Source of the DNA: Aurifilum marmelostoma
Lineage: Eukaryota; Ascomycota; Sordariomycetes; Diaporthales; Cryphonectriaceae
NCBI GenBank assembly: GCA_027559495.1
Contig: JAMXSV010000004.1
Coordinates: forward strand, 547,001 to 611,000
Length of the DNA: 64,000 bases
Reading direction: 5' to 3'
Part shown: positions 1-11,034 of the stretch, piece by piece
How the letters are laid out: each line of letters starts with the position of its first letter
How positions within the stretch are numbered: the first letter of the stretch is position 1
Made by a program: the position numbers and the translations under genes
Notes under the pieces: model-generated
Told to the model about the DNA's origin: nothing
The model's input: only the letters and a program-made list of their open reading frames with translations
Databases searched by the model: none

Positions 1-2388
1 GATCATGACGAGATAGCCATTGGGCAGCAAGGGAATGTCCAGATCGATAGAATAGTCCTCCTCGTCGTCTGAAGATGACCAACTGAATGAGCTGCCACGC
101 AGGGATATGGCGAGACTCTTGTTGGCGCTCAGCTCTTCGGACAGCCTTACCGATGTCAGATCAGCAAGTTCCAGAGAAATGATGTCTCTCGCATTCTTTG
201 GGGAATGTTCTTTGTTCCTATGTGTCCCTCCAAGGTCCGGAAGCAGGCGCCGCTCTTGTCTGTGTGGTTGACGCAGGAAATCTTGGATTCGCGACATGCA
301 GCCCAGTGAGTTGAAGCATTGTGGGATTGCGTAGAGCAGAATAGCCAGGGGGTCATTCAAGAGACTGATAATGGACAAGGCTGTGATTGCTTGAGTTACG
401 GAGAGACTTGGCGCGCCTGACACTTTGGCAGAAAGTGCATATGCGCCGAAGATGATGAGCTGCCCAATGGATTCAGGAAGATTGACTGAAGAGTTTCGTT
501 TCGTCAGTGATGTATATATGTAAAAAGATATGCCATAGGATGGTGAGAAACCCACGCCAGCAAACGTTGAAGCTTTGCAGGTATCGATACCGTCTTGACA
601 CGGCGATTTCTTCAGCTCTGCGCTGTTCAATCAGGGACGTCATCTCGGACGTCAGTCCCAGCATCTTGACACTCTTAATGGAGCCAAGAATCTCAGTGGT
701 AAAATTGAGTCTGGTCTGCATTGATTCGAGCCACTTCTTCTGCCGCTGGGACACGATTCTACCATAGCTCAAGGATACTCCAGTAAACACTTTTGAAGCA
801 GAAGTTAGCAAGGTTCCCAACTAGAAAAGCGCGCTGAATTTGCCTCATCAAGACATACGGACGGCAATGATGACCGGTACAACTGCGATAGCTTCAATCT
901 GTCGCACGAGAAGGAAAATCGCAATTGGAAGCTGCACGAAACTAGCCTACATGGGACACCACTCGTTAGCTGAAAATTTAAAACAGTGAATAGAGGCAGA
1001 ACTGTAATTACCCATAAATCGCAAATGACGGTGTCGAGAACTTCAGCCAAGGTTTCCACGTCCGACCCCATTAAAGACATGGCCGACGACTCGCTCACAT
1101 CGTCGACGGGCAAAGCAATCATCGTATCAAAGATCATGGAGATCAGGCCACCTCGTAACATGGTCATGGCACGAAAGGCGATGTGCTCGTACCACGCGGT
1201 GGCAATCTGGTAGGTTAACAAGTTAGGCGCAAAGATATCATCAGGAACTGAACTCCGCCTCATGAGCAAGAGATGAGTGTGCTCTTACCGCGGAACCTAT
1301 GAACACAAGAGCAACCGCACCTATGAGGCCGTACCCCATATTCTTGGTTGTGGGGGTATCGGGGAGGCCGATGAACGTTATTGCCTCGTTGATGATGAAC
1401 GGCTGCGCAACAGCCAAGCCAAGCACGCAGAGCCGTGGAAGAACAACTTTGAGAAATTCCCATTTGAGCGCTTTCCCTATAGCGAGCACAAGACTGTACG
1501 AATGTTTTGGATCGCCTTGCGCTGGTCAGGCCCAATTAACAAGAATAATACCAGTCTTGCAAGGATAACTCACATGATGCCCATGCTATTTTAAAACGAT
1601 GTCCCAACCCCGCTGTGGCAAGCCGTTCATTGATGGACGGCAACGACGATGTGCTCAAGACAGTGCGGTATCCGCTTCGGAGTAGACCGTTGAGCCAAAA
1701 GAAAAAGCCGCGACTGAGGAGCCCGCTCGTAGTCTCACGCGACATGGATTTTGCGTCGCCCAGCAGCTGACTTCGTTTCTCAGCACTTTCCAAGAGCAGG
1801 AATGCCGACTTGGTCAACACGCTTGACAACATCAAGCCCGGGATAGATCGGTCATGGTAGGTCAGCCAGGCCGTCCGAGTCCTCGCCGAGTCGAACAAGA
1901 TTGTAACCACAAGCCAAGTACAAATCAGAAAGGAGGGGCGAGGCGATTGGATGTGTTCGAAGTGGCAAAGAGCGCAGGCCACAATCGCGGCCGCAAGGTC
2001 GAGAGCTACCGCTGCAATGGTTGTTTGCCTCGCCGACAACGCCACGGTACGGGAGATCAGACCAAGCAGCACTGCATTCCAAACAACCAAGCAAGCAGCG
2101 GTGGCTAGCTTCACCCAATATATCCATGTTGTGGCCACGATCCTCTTGCTCGCGTACAGATAAGCGATCCTCAGTGGACCAAGAAGTAGAAAGATCGCTG
2201 AGGGCAAGATATTGAGGATGCTTTCCTCGAAAAGGGCTAAACACCAAAGCGATTTAGGCGTGAGTTAGCGAACCACGACGACAGCTGTAGTATAAAAAAC
2301 TCCACGAACATGTGTAATCAAATCCGCCTCGGCATGCTTGGCTGTATACAGCCGGTCCGAACATCCCATCACCACAACTTGCGGCCAT
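1..2388 (-). CDS. ABC transporter, ABCC (MRP-like) type, N-terminal half, cut by the window edge
   Basis: N-terminal part of a full-length fungal ABCC exporter, which would move conjugates or drugs across the plasma or vacuolar membrane. Start ATG at 2386-2388; exon 1 (26 codons plus 1 nt, ending CRGGFDYT) joins at 2310/2236 across a 73-nt intron to ...SLFEESIL. That is the usual ABCC N-terminus before TMD0. The TMD0 helices follow, then the linker SRETTSGL...FFFWLNGLL (about 1735-1650), which precedes TMD1 in this family. At least three more introns lie between about 1575 and 850. The last readable part is LNDPLAILLYAIPQ and SRIQDFLRQP (about 360-250), the segment just before nucleotide-binding domain 1. 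Walker A lies beyond base 1, so ATPase competence cannot be judged. I traced the first two exons and the 1500-1575 junction closely; later boundaries are approximate. No stop was forced in the parts I followed. Confidence 0.85.
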
Positions 2389-3562
2389 GATGTCCTTTCA
2401 GTGATGTGGCGTAAACACTGATGAACAGAGCAAAGCTTGATTGCTAAAACCTTGCTGATATGGCGGACTTCTACTTATCAATATTTGACAGCATTTCCCG
2501 TACGAACCTCGGAGGAGACTTAAAAGGACTTCTGTTGGATGCACCACTTAGGTGATTGCTCTCTCCGCACATGAGTTGTTCACGCAAAGACTTGAACTTG
2601 TGTAAAAGTCTCTAAGAGCATACTCCTATAATGGTTCGTACATGCTAGAAAGGAAACAAAAAAGGGACGATTTCCCAAAGGCAGGGAAACATGGCTATAT
2701 GGCGCAGAGGACCCTAACCCTGGTCTTTTTCATCGGCAACCTTGCCATATTAGGGGCATTTAAAGTCCCCCGCTTACCTCCTTTGGATTGTTTCCGTCGT
2801 CTTTGCTCACCTTCTTTAGATCGGGCTTACGAATTGCCCCGATCAACATCAAGTCTACAGGCTGATGTTGAATCTCTTGGTATCTCTCCTCCTTTATTCT
2901 TACGATAACGAAAATCGAATTTTAGCGAGAAAGTAGATTTGGGGTTTTCTTGGCGGGATCTCAAACTTCCTATTTTAATACCCGTACTGTCACTAAATTA
3001 GACCAGATCAGTCTCGCTTAAATCATCCCCGACTGAGGCTATCGTGATCGGGGTCTCCTGGTTCTCGGATAAGCAACCCGTATTTTTACTATTCCGGGAT
3101 AAGTGGCGCAGACAGATTGGGCACATTTCTAAACCACACATCTGTTGGGTATTGATTGACAAGACAGAATGTGAATGATTTGGGGACGGAGCATGTAAAC
3201 ATTTCGAGAGAGGCGTACTTTTATGTCGAAGTAGGCCCGCGCCGTCCCGCGCCTTCGACCAAGTCATGACGTCAAAAAGTCATACAGCGTCAGCGAGGCA
3301 TTGTATATTCAGCCTGTGACGACACCATTCTTGTTCTCTCTCGCAGATGCTGGTACAAAAGAGCAGGCTCCCATATTAACATGATGAGTTCTTAACAAAC
3401 TCCTTTCCCCAAACGGCATCATCACTGACACGGGCGATGCCTCTCAGAACATCGTCATTATTACCGTTACAATCGTTGCTCACGGCATCAACGAGAACCA
3501 CCAGGGTATTCGCACCTGGATCAACATTCATAAATAACAGACCGCCAGCCAAACAGAGAGAG
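2389..3562. other. intergenic, divergent promoters of the ABC transporter and the NTF2-like gene
   Basis: AT-rich sequence between two divergent genes. I see no supported gene. The short open frames lack family resemblance and coding-like third positions. A palindromic CRE-like site lies at 3267-3274. Confidence 0.6.
3267..3274. promoter_or_regulatory. CRE/ATF-type palindrome TGACGTCA
   Basis: Perfect 8-bp palindrome TGACGTCA about 290 bp upstream of the NTF2-like start. It matches the consensus bound by fungal ATF/CREB bZIP regulators such as Atf1/AtfA. Function is inferred from sequence only; one 8-mer can occur by chance. Confidence 0.35.
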
Positions 3563-4447
3563 ATGGCGACACAGACACCACCCGGTGATACCCAGGGTGT
3601 AATCAGTGGTACAGGAGGCAACCCCTCCTTCTCTTCCCTAGGCATCAAGAACACAAACATCAACTCCGCCCCCGGGGTTGAGCTGACAGAGCAGCACAAG
3701 GTCCTGATTGGGTCCGTGCTGGATGTATGTTCTTTGACACATCAGAGAGTGTTGTTCCCCCTCTCCGGCCGACAAATACTGATGAGACCGTACTGCAGCT
3801 CTTCGAGGGCAACCCGACGCTCAAGCACTTCAGCCTCTGGTCCCAGGATGCCACATTTACCGATCCTATCACGGTAGCCACAGGATACAACAGGTATACC
3901 GCACAGTTTTATGGCCTGCCTGCGCTCTTCAAGCCCATCGAGCTTCAGCGCCACCAGGTGACTAGCGCCGGAAATCCGATCGAGATGGAAATGAGCAACA
4001 AGTACGTCGTCAAGGGGATCAAGAAGGAGCAGATAGTCGACTCAGTCGTGCGTATCCACATCAGCAGCGACGGCAAGATCGACAGAGTTGAGGACCGCTG
4101 GAACGGAAAGTTGCCAGACGGCGCAATTAGTGACGTAAGTTCTATCGCCTCCGCGGATCACCAGTGTACCCGCGGTGGCTGGATCCCGACCCTGTCTGTG
4201 TTGGCGTATTGGCTTTTGAGGACGGGCGCTGGTGCTGCCTTTGGGCTCTCGGCTGGTGGTCTGGCCCTTTGTCAGGAGGCTGCCTCAGCTGGAGGGGACC
4301 GAAATAAGTAGGTTGTCCCAGAAGATGCTGACCATGGCGCCATAGGCCTTCCGAAAGTTGAATGCCGTGACCGTCCCGACATTCGTCAAGGTTCCCAAGA
4401 CGGAAGAAGAGGATATGAAGATGAAGACGGAGAGGGAGAAGGACTGA
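3563..4447 (+). CDS. SnoaL/NTF2-like fold protein, 199 aa
   Basis: Small soluble protein resembling fungal proteins of the NTF2-like (SnoaL) superfamily, which have a cone-shaped alpha+beta fold. Three exons by hand: 3563-3724, 3799-4134 and 4346-4447, all joined in phase 0. Intron 1 is 74 nt (GTATGT...CTGCAG); intron 2 is 211 nt (GTAAGT...CATAG) with a CTGAC branch point. The joined frame gives LFEGNPTLKHFSLWSQDA and TFTDPITVATG, the typical early helix plus a DPI strand of this superfamily. The end is RKLNAVTVPTFVKVPKTE and then an acidic/lysine tail. Intron 2 stays open in frame for most of its length, so a retained-intron form would end at 4311. Ligand or enzymatic role is unknown. The neighbour at 4602-5979 is convergent. 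Confidence 0.8.
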
Positions 4448-4601
4448 TTGGTGTATGAGTAGGGGTAGCTTTGACTGGTTGTCAGGAGATTCGTTATTGT
4501 TCCACAATTGCAAATGAAAACAAGACAACTGTGAATCTGCTTCCCGGTTTTCTCTACGAGCCGCCCGAATCAATGTTACCCAGCGCGTCACATCGTGAAC
4601 T

Positions 4602-5979
4602 TCAGATGACAACCTCGTCCCTCAGATTAGCCTGATCGAGAGGCCAGACCATGGCGCCCAGCCATTCCTTGGGGATGACCTTTTTGATGGCTCGAATCTC
4701 TCGCTTTGCCGTGGAATCCTCGCCTGGACCAGGCATCTCGCCGAGCCACCAGACATTGTGAACTTGTGAGACGGTCGCCCAGAAATATGCCAGGACGACC
4801 AGCGCCCTGGGTCTCTGCATGCTCATGAGACCGATGAACCGTGGGGGGTATGATGAGAGCAAAGGTCTGGATCCGTCTGGTGAGCGCGTAGACAGGCTCG
4901 CCGTCGTCGATGCCCTTCTGGATGCTGCCTATGTAGCTCAGCGTCTTCTCATATGCCTCCCTGGTCTCATCATCGCTCCAATCATCGCCCGAGGGGATGC
5001 GCTGTGTGAGGACATTGCCGAAGTTCCGCCGCATCTCCGGGCCGAAGTAGCTCTGGTCTCTGCCAAAGTGTGGATATGCTGTGGCGACGGTCATCAGGGC
5101 CGGGTATTCGCGTTCTTTGGATTTCTTGAGGATGGTATCGACGCTCTGCCAGATGACGGTGCCGGCACCACGGCCAAGCTGGAGCCACTCCATCGGCGGC
5201 TGGTAGGGTTCTAGACTGCGCTCCCTAAGCATGGCAAAGGAGGTGATGGAGATGAGCAGGGAGCTCAGGCACACGGGCTCGGCGTTCTGCGTCGAGAGGA
5301 TCTGCACCTCGCGGCGCTGGGCGGACAGGGCCGAGATGACATAGCTCTGTCTTGCTGCGAACAGGTCCTTGTCGGCGGGCTGGAACCTGAGCAGGTTGGT
5401 CGCCGAAGTGGCGAGCATGGCGTGGAGGATGTTCTCGTGCTGTAGGCCGAGACGGGGGATCTCGGTGGTCCACAGTCGGCGCCAGTTCTCGTCGGGATGC
5501 ACGGGGAACTGTTTGTTGAGGTTCTCGTACCAATTCTGCATGAGACGATGCTCCATCATGCGGCGGGCTTTGGACTCGGGGAGGCTGATGCCCTGGTCTT
5601 CGTCGAGCTGGGTGAAGGGGTTGTCCTCCACGGGCCACTTGGGCCAGTGGGCCAATAATGCCGCCGCTGCTCCTTGTTCGGGTGGCGTGTTGTGAGAAGA
5701 GGAGGGCACCGATGCGGTGCCGGCGGTGGGCGACATCTGTTGAAGAGAACCATTGGGCGAGTGTGGCTGCCGCGAGTGCACTGCCTGCAAGTGTCGAACA
5801 ATGTGTTCTGGCCACGTGCACTCAAAGTGCAAACGGGTGCAGTTCGTGCACACGGGCTGAACCTCATCGCATTTGACCCGTCGTATCTTGCATTTCAGAC
5901 ACCCATTCCTCGACTTTCGGTGGCCGACCTTGGCGGTCCGTTCCCATCTGCCGCCCTGACTGAAACCGTAGCTCATCAT
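4602..5979 (-). CDS. Zn2Cys6 fungal transcription factor with an apparent 1-nt frameshift
   Basis: DNA-binding regulator with an N-terminal Zn(II)2Cys6 cluster: Cys at about 27, 30, 37, 44, 47 and 54 (C-x2-C-x6-C-x6-C-x2-C-x6-C) after a basic stretch. The middle region is a ligand-poor fungal TF domain rich in LL and WENL-type helices. Start chosen at ATG 5977-5979; a second ATG follows directly, and only TTG lies upstream in frame. The frame runs to about 4850, then changes. Upstream frame reads ...RIQTFALIIPP; the continuation RFIGLMSMQRPRALVVLAYFW...LRDEVVI to TGA at 4602-4604 is in another frame. The shift falls on a run of six C on the coding strand (G6 at 4843-4848); five would restore the family pattern. 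No plausible intron bridges it. Without correction the protein ends in about 48 unrelated residues (stop near 4627). Confidence 0.85.
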
Positions 5980-6784
5980 GATGGAGAGAGAAGTCGTCGA
6001 CAAGTTCGCCCCGCCTAGGTGAGGATGGTGCAGCAGGGGGCTGCACCGCTCTGAGGAATTCTCTGAGGCGTATGATGAAGTAGTAATTTACCAAGCCCAG
6101 GACGTAGCTATGTGAGCCAAGGCAAATGAAGTGGGTTATTAGCTTCGTTTTCGCAAAGGACTCTTGTTTTTATGCCGGAAAACAAAGGCTATGCTCGTTC
6201 TGAGCGCACTGGCGATGACAAGCAAATGGAGCGCTATCCGCAGCCCGGTATTACGAAAGAAAATAAGGGAAAAAAAAAAAAAAAAGGGCGTCAGGGAGAT
6301 GAATCAAATGATTAGCCTGCGTGTACGAGCTGGTAAATCACACGAACTATCGGAAGTTCAAGTCGACCAGGCGTAATGTTGTGCCAGGAGAGGAGAAAAT
6401 GGCCATGTTGTGCTCTGGTCGTGTGTGGTGCGTGGACGGATGGTAATGGCTCAGCGCGCAGCGATGCACACTTAAAGGTGGCAGTGCAGGGAAAGCTCGG
6501 CTGCAGCCTGTAGGCAGGGATGGCTGGGATAGCCTGTAAGCAAGCAGAGAAGGAGACACTCAGTCTACAGTATTGCGGCCAATGAGGCAGCAGGAGAGAT
6601 ATTAGTCATACTCACACACCAGCAAAGAGAGGCTTTGCCAGCTGATTGCCAGCTGATGACGTGATCACCTCTTGCATCCCCTGCCTCTTACCTTCGACGT
6701 TCACCCTGCTGTGTCTATGTTTTGGAGGCAGTCTGAAGTCTTTTTAAGTCATTGCATTCATCAAGATCAACTGGCCGATCCATA
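5980..6784. other. intergenic, Zn2Cys6 promoter and ferric reductase 3' side
   Basis: No supported gene. Contains an A-rich tract near 6270-6285 and pyrimidine-rich sequence near 6780-6880. Probably the Zn2Cys6 gene's promoter plus the reductase's 3' flank. Confidence 0.5.
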
Positions 6785-8863
6785 TCACTCTAACCTATCA
6801 TCACATATAAGCCTCACATTACCCCTGCTATCACCACCCCACACTTTTCTGGCCTCGTTGCGAGCTGCGACCACTCTCCTCAGGTCTCCGATCATGCCTC
6901 CAGGACCACTCGCGTAGACCGTCGTCGAACCACGTGTGACTGAACTAGTGAATGCTTCGACAATCTCATCAAGCTTAGGTCTCCTGGCTTCGGGGACCCG
7001 GATGTCAGTCGGGTGATGGTGAGAGATGACGTCGCAGTCACAGCCAGAGCCACCTGCAGCTGCATCCGCATCCGTCTTTGGAGATGACGACATCGACGAC
7101 GACGACGAAGACGACGCTGAGGAGTCTGACTGCTGGTGGTGGTGCTGGTGGTGAGCCAACTCTCTCGTGGTGTACACACCCACGTGGACCCCATGCGAGC
7201 ATCTGGCGCCCTTGATCTCCTCCAGCTCGTCCTCCACCCACTTCACATCCATATCCTTCCTCACGGCCCATAATAGCTCGATCTTTCTGTCCCTCCTCGG
7301 ATTCTCCCTCACAAGCTTCAGCAGCACGGGCAGAACGAAGGTGATGCCGGTGCCACCTGCGATGCACAGCACATTCGAGTCAGAAGGCAGATCCCTGACC
7401 ATAGCCAGACCATAAGGGCCAGTCATGACTACAGGCGTCGTGACCTCGCCTGCATGCAGCATCTTTTCGTCTGCTGCCACCGTCGCTGCAGCACCACGCA
7501 CCACAGCATGCTTCGTCGAGGCGAGCTGTGCAAGCTTCTTGGTCTCGCCTCCTCTGGCTCGGATCACGTATGAGTGTCTAACGCGTCCCGCACTGTCCGC
7601 AACCGGGAGGGAGAGTGGTGTCATGGGATGACTCTGCCAGATGCTACCCTCAGGAAAACATAGATAAAAGTGCTGGCCCGTCTGCCAGGGCTGTTGCACA
7701 TGTTCAAAATCCAACCTGACAACGTCGCCTGCGTCCTCATCTGTCCAGTGAGTGAGCCGTGCTTGTGCCGACTCAAATCCCCATCTCCCCTTGGAGGGAA
7801 GCCACTGATAGTGCAGCAGCGCTGTCCGCACCATCCTGCCCAACCGGTCAAAGAACCAGAGGAGGATCCCTGGTATGAGGAAGCACTGCAGCTGCTCCCA
7901 ATGTCCAATGATGGCCCCGATATAGACCATGGCTAACACGTAGTGCGCTTTCCGGAAGAACTCGTACCCGGTCAGCTTGATCCCGACCGGCGTGGCCAGC
8001 ACCCAGAGGAGGACTAGCAGCCCCAATGCCACAAACCCCCACTGAATGTACAGCTCAGCGGCGAGCCCATTCCACGTCGTCGGCTGCGGCTGATAGAGGC
8101 GGGCCTCGACGACTACCCACCCGAGGGTGTGCACGCTGGACTGGATCAGAATGATGTACCCCACCCAGCGGTGCAGGAATAGGAAGCTCTGGTATGGGAT
8201 GCCCGTGATAAGACTCAGCAGAGACTCGCGGCTGGCCAGCAGCACCGACAGCGGGGTGAGTGCGTACGCGAGCACACCGACGCGGTCTGCAAAGGGCCCT
8301 AGCGACGTGCGAGTGTTGTAGACCCCTGGAGATCCCTTAACGGGCGTTATCCATGTCTTGTAGACAATGCCGGCGAAGCTCAAGATGATCAAGTACGCAG
8401 CGAGGATCAGCAGTACCACTACCTGGAGCCGAGTAACGTGGCCTATCACTCGCGGCGCGAAGTCGGGGAGGAGATACCTCCTGAGCAGGGCAGACGTGCT
8501 CTGGTACAGCCTCTCAATGCCACCAACATGCGGGCTGTCTTGCTGTGCCTCCGTGTTGGTTCTTGTTATTGTTGTTTTCGATGATGCGACAAGCTTGTCA
8601 TCTCCCCCTCGAGCTGCGAGGATCCGTCGAGCGGCGCACCATAGGAGCAGGGTGCCGAGAACAGATGACCAAAATATACCCGTGTACAGAATACCGACGT
8701 CGTGCGCGTGGTAGACGACATCAAGGTATTCGCACGAGCCGGCGTCGTTCGTGCAGGGAATAATGCGGTCTGCGTATCCCCAGTGGTGCTGCGTATTACT
8801 CGAGTCCGCGTCGCTGAAATTTTGGATGTGCGCCCGCGCGGCCACCCACGAATCTGAACCCAT
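6785..8863 (-). CDS. ferric/cupric reductase, FRE family, about 692 aa
   Basis: Plasma-membrane metalloreductase that passes NADPH electrons through FAD and two hemes to extracellular Fe(III) or Cu(II). The core shows two His pairs spaced 14 residues apart, H231/H245 (LHRW, SVHTLGW) and H307/H321 (RKAHYV, IIGHW), which are the bis-heme ligands. FAD-binding motif SHPMTPLS is near 411-418. NADPH-binding GGTG is at 503-506, and YASGPGGM lies near the C-terminus. A His/Ser-rich low-complexity insert (about 560-590) sits inside the NADPH half. Single exon from this ATG. The frame stays open about 50 nt further upstream (GYGLFGPEHHN before NIIM) to a TGA, so a short upstream exon, perhaps with a signal peptide, is possible and the true start may lie near 9000. 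Divergent from the Ctr copper transporter at 10097, suggesting a copper/iron uptake pair. Confidence 0.9.
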   Translation of the reverse strand: MGSDSWVAARAHIQNFSDADSSNTQHHWGYADRIIPCTNDAGSCEYLDVVYHAHDVGILYTGIFWSSVLGTLLLWCAARRILAARGGDDKLVASSKTTITRTNTEAQQDSPHVGGIERLYQSTSALLRRYLLPDFAPRVIGHVTRLQVVVLLILAAYLIILSFAGIVYKTWITPVKGSPGVYNTRTSLGPFADRVGVLAYALTPLSVLLASRESLLSLITGIPYQSFLFLHRWVGYIILIQSSVHTLGWVVVEARLYQPQPTTWNGLAAELYIQWGFVALGLLVLLWVLATPVGIKLTGYEFFRKAHYVLAMVYIGAIIGHWEQLQCFLIPGILLWFFDRLGRMVRTALLHYQWLPSKGRWGFESAQARLTHWTDEDAGDVVRLDFEHVQQPWQTGQHFYLCFPEGSIWQSHPMTPLSLPVADSAGRVRHSYVIRARGGETKKLAQLASTKHAVVRGAAATVAADEKMLHAGEVTTPVVMTGPYGLAMVRDLPSDSNVLCIAGGTGITFVLPVLLKLVRENPRRDRKIELLWAVRKDMDVKWVEDELEEIKGARCSHGVHVGVYTTRELAHHQHHHQQSDSSASSSSSSSMSSSPKTDADAAAGGSGCDCDVISHHHPTDIRVPEARRPKLDEIVEAFTSSVTRGSTTVYASGPGGMIGDLRRVVAARNEARKVWGGDSRGNVRLICDDRLE

Positions 8864-9892
8864 GATGATGTTGGTTGTACAGTTGTGGTGTTCGGGGCCG
8901 AAAAGCCCGTAGCCTTGTCAGCTGTGAGCTGTCCAGCTATACGACCCCGTGGATGGGTGACTGGGCGAGGAAGAAGAAGAAGCAGAAGGACAGCGAAAGG
9001 AGCTGTCACACGGGTGGTTCATTGTGTGTCAACATCCTCTAGAGAAGGATGAGAGCGCATTTTTGATATCTCCATCATCTCATGACCAGCCTGCATGCTG
9101 GTGCCCGAGTAACTTTTTTTCCCTTCTGCCCAGACGCCGCCATGAGCATGTTTTCTCTCCTCGCCAACCAGAATTACGATGATTCCAAGACCACCCCACA
9201 CCAGGACGCTCCGACTCCGAAGGGCTGGATCCGTTGGTTTCGTTTCACCCTACAAGTACTTAATTTTCTGCCTGTGCTATCTCCCTTTCTTTCCTCCTTG
9301 GTTCCGAGTCGTGCACAAATCTGCTCCCGAAAACTTGCTCGGCTCCACACCCGGGACACCGGGTCCGGGCCAATTCCCACCTACGCTAGGTAACTGAATA
9401 TTCAGGAAAAGAATAAAACATGATCCGTGTTGAGGAATCACAATCGAGACAGGTTGAGGGAAGTTTTTCTCTTCTGGCTTCGAAACCGCCTCGTGTGTGA
9501 GCATACACGGGTAGTAACGCACATTCATAATGACAATTCCACGGCTTGCTCCCATAGACGTCGTCGCCTTTTCGTCGTCGCCTTTTGTTACTTCTCTCAA
9601 AGAAGGTCTCTCCACGGCGCCAATGCTTGGCAAAGCGCAAGTTCCACGGCACCAGGCAAAGGTGGCACAGCGGACTTGAGCACGTTTTGGGTCTTGGCTC
9701 AAAATTCACTCAATACGAACGTCAGCCTTCTTCTGAGTCTTTGCCTCCGGAAGGCTATCTTATATCGATGCCCGTGCCGGTGCTAGCCATTGGCTGCGAA
9801 TACTTGACGAAGACAAAAACAAACAAAAAAAAGAAAACAAGAAGGGAGCATGCCAGAAGTTGTTCGAATTATTGACAATTCCCCCCACCTCG

Positions 9893-9901
9893 TTTTGCTC
9901 A
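9893..9901 (+). promoter_or_regulatory. Mac1-type copper-response-like site TTTTGCTCA
   Basis: TTTTGCTCA, matching the yeast Mac1 core TTTGCTC, about 200 bp upstream of the Ctr start. Binding is inferred from motif and context only. Confidence 0.4.
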
Positions 9902-9998
9902 AAAATCAAATCACATCCCCATCTCAACCAAGCTGCTCAGAGGTCGTAATTACTCTGCGCCCTCAGAATCTGGCCTAGCCGACTTCAAGACCTGACTG

Positions 9999-10019
9999 TT
10001 TTTTTTTTTTTTTTTTTTT
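9999..10019 (+). repeat. poly-T tract (21 nt) in the Ctr promoter/leader
   Basis: Uninterrupted run of 21 T ending 77 nt before the Ctr start codon. Such poly(dA:dT) tracts commonly disfavour nucleosomes in fungal promoters. Its length may vary or be mis-sequenced. Confidence 0.6.
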
Positions 10020-10096
10020 CACTGGGCAAAGGCACTGCCAGAGTCACCAAGGATCCCAGCATCAGATTAACAAAACAACAATTCTGAACCGTCAAG

Positions 10097-10969
10097 ATGG
10101 ACATGGACATGAGCATGAGCTCGGCGACGTGCAACCAGTCGGTGAGCGGGAGAAAGTTTGACTCATGGTTACGCGCCGAAACTGACATTAGGAGCCGTAC
10201 AGATGTTGTGGAACTGGTACACCATCGATTCGTGTAAGCATAGTCATTTCATTCTCCTTCAATGTCTCTGGTCCTTTCTCAGAGGAGCAGAGAATATTTC
10301 ACAGGCCTCGTATAGAGGCATGCTACTAATAATGTGACATGAGTTCTCGACACTAAATTCCGCCTTCTCGTATCTGTAGGTTTCATTGCAGAATCATGGC
10401 ATATCGGCAGCAACGGCGCCTTCGCGGCTACATGCATTGGCACCGTCCTCCTAGTGATGGTGATGGAGGCCTTGAGGCGCCTAGGCAAGGAATTTGACGA
10501 TTGGATCCTGCGGAGTTTCCACGCCGGAGCAGCAGCAGCAGCCGGAACCACCGCCGTCAGCCAGAATCCACCAGAATCTCCCGTACAACAACAACATAAG
10601 AACGACAGATCGACAAAGACCAGCAGCAACAACAGCAATACCACAGTCACCGCAGCAGACCGCTATATGCAGGGCCGCCGAGCGGTCGTGTTCCGCGCAT
10701 CGCCGTTGCAGCAGGCCATCAGAGCCATTATTCATGCTATATCCCTAGGTGTGGCTTATCTTGTCATGCTTCTGGTCATGAGTTACAATGGTTATGTCAT
10801 CATCTGCGTGATCATTGGCGGCGGACTCGGCAAGTTCTTTTGTGACTGGATGACGAGGCGAATCATCGTGGAGAGGCAAGGCCTGAGATTAGAGAATGGA
10901 GATGATGTCGATGAGGGGAAGGACATGGCTGTTAGAGGAATTGAGGAACCGAGCGTATGCTGTGGCTAA
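10097..10969 (+). CDS. Ctr-family high-affinity copper transporter, about 221 aa
   Basis: Trimeric Cu(I) importer. Three exons by hand: 10097-10141, 10203-10233 and 10380-10969; introns of 61 and 146 nt. The 31-nt middle exon encodes MLWNWYTIDS. The N-terminus has a Met-rich metal-binding patch (MDMDMSM) and a Cys. TM1 follows in SCFIAESWHI...GTVLLVMVMEALRRLGKEFD. A Gln/Asn/Ser-rich cytosolic loop is next. The signature TM2 MLLVM (MxxxM) is followed 12 residues later by GGGLG (GxxxG), exactly the Ctr pattern that lines the pore. The C-terminus ends in CCG, a typical Cys metal-handoff tail. The second acceptor of intron 1 (GTACAG) is needed to keep the conserved MLWNWYT frame. Probably works with the divergent reductase, which would supply Cu(I). 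Confidence 0.9.
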
Positions 10970-11034
10970 AGAAGAACGAGGTTGCAGTTGTTTCTTCCCA
11001 GGAACGCCTTCACTGAAAAGGCCTTGTCAGTCAG

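Larger units (their letters stand above)
8864..10096. promoter_or_regulatory. shared divergent promoter region, ferric reductase / copper transporter
   Basis: About 1.2 kb between the reductase (minus) and Ctr (plus) genes. It contains several TGCTCA-type cores that resemble copper-response sites of Mac1-family regulators (yeast TTTGCTC; Aspergillus TGTGCTCA). Best matches: TTTTGCTCA at 9893-9901 (+), CGTGCTCAA at 9676-9684 (-) and TATGCTCACA near 9495-9504 (-). A T21 tract lies at 9999-10019. The 5' exon of the reductase may also lie in the first 150 bp. Confidence 0.45.
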
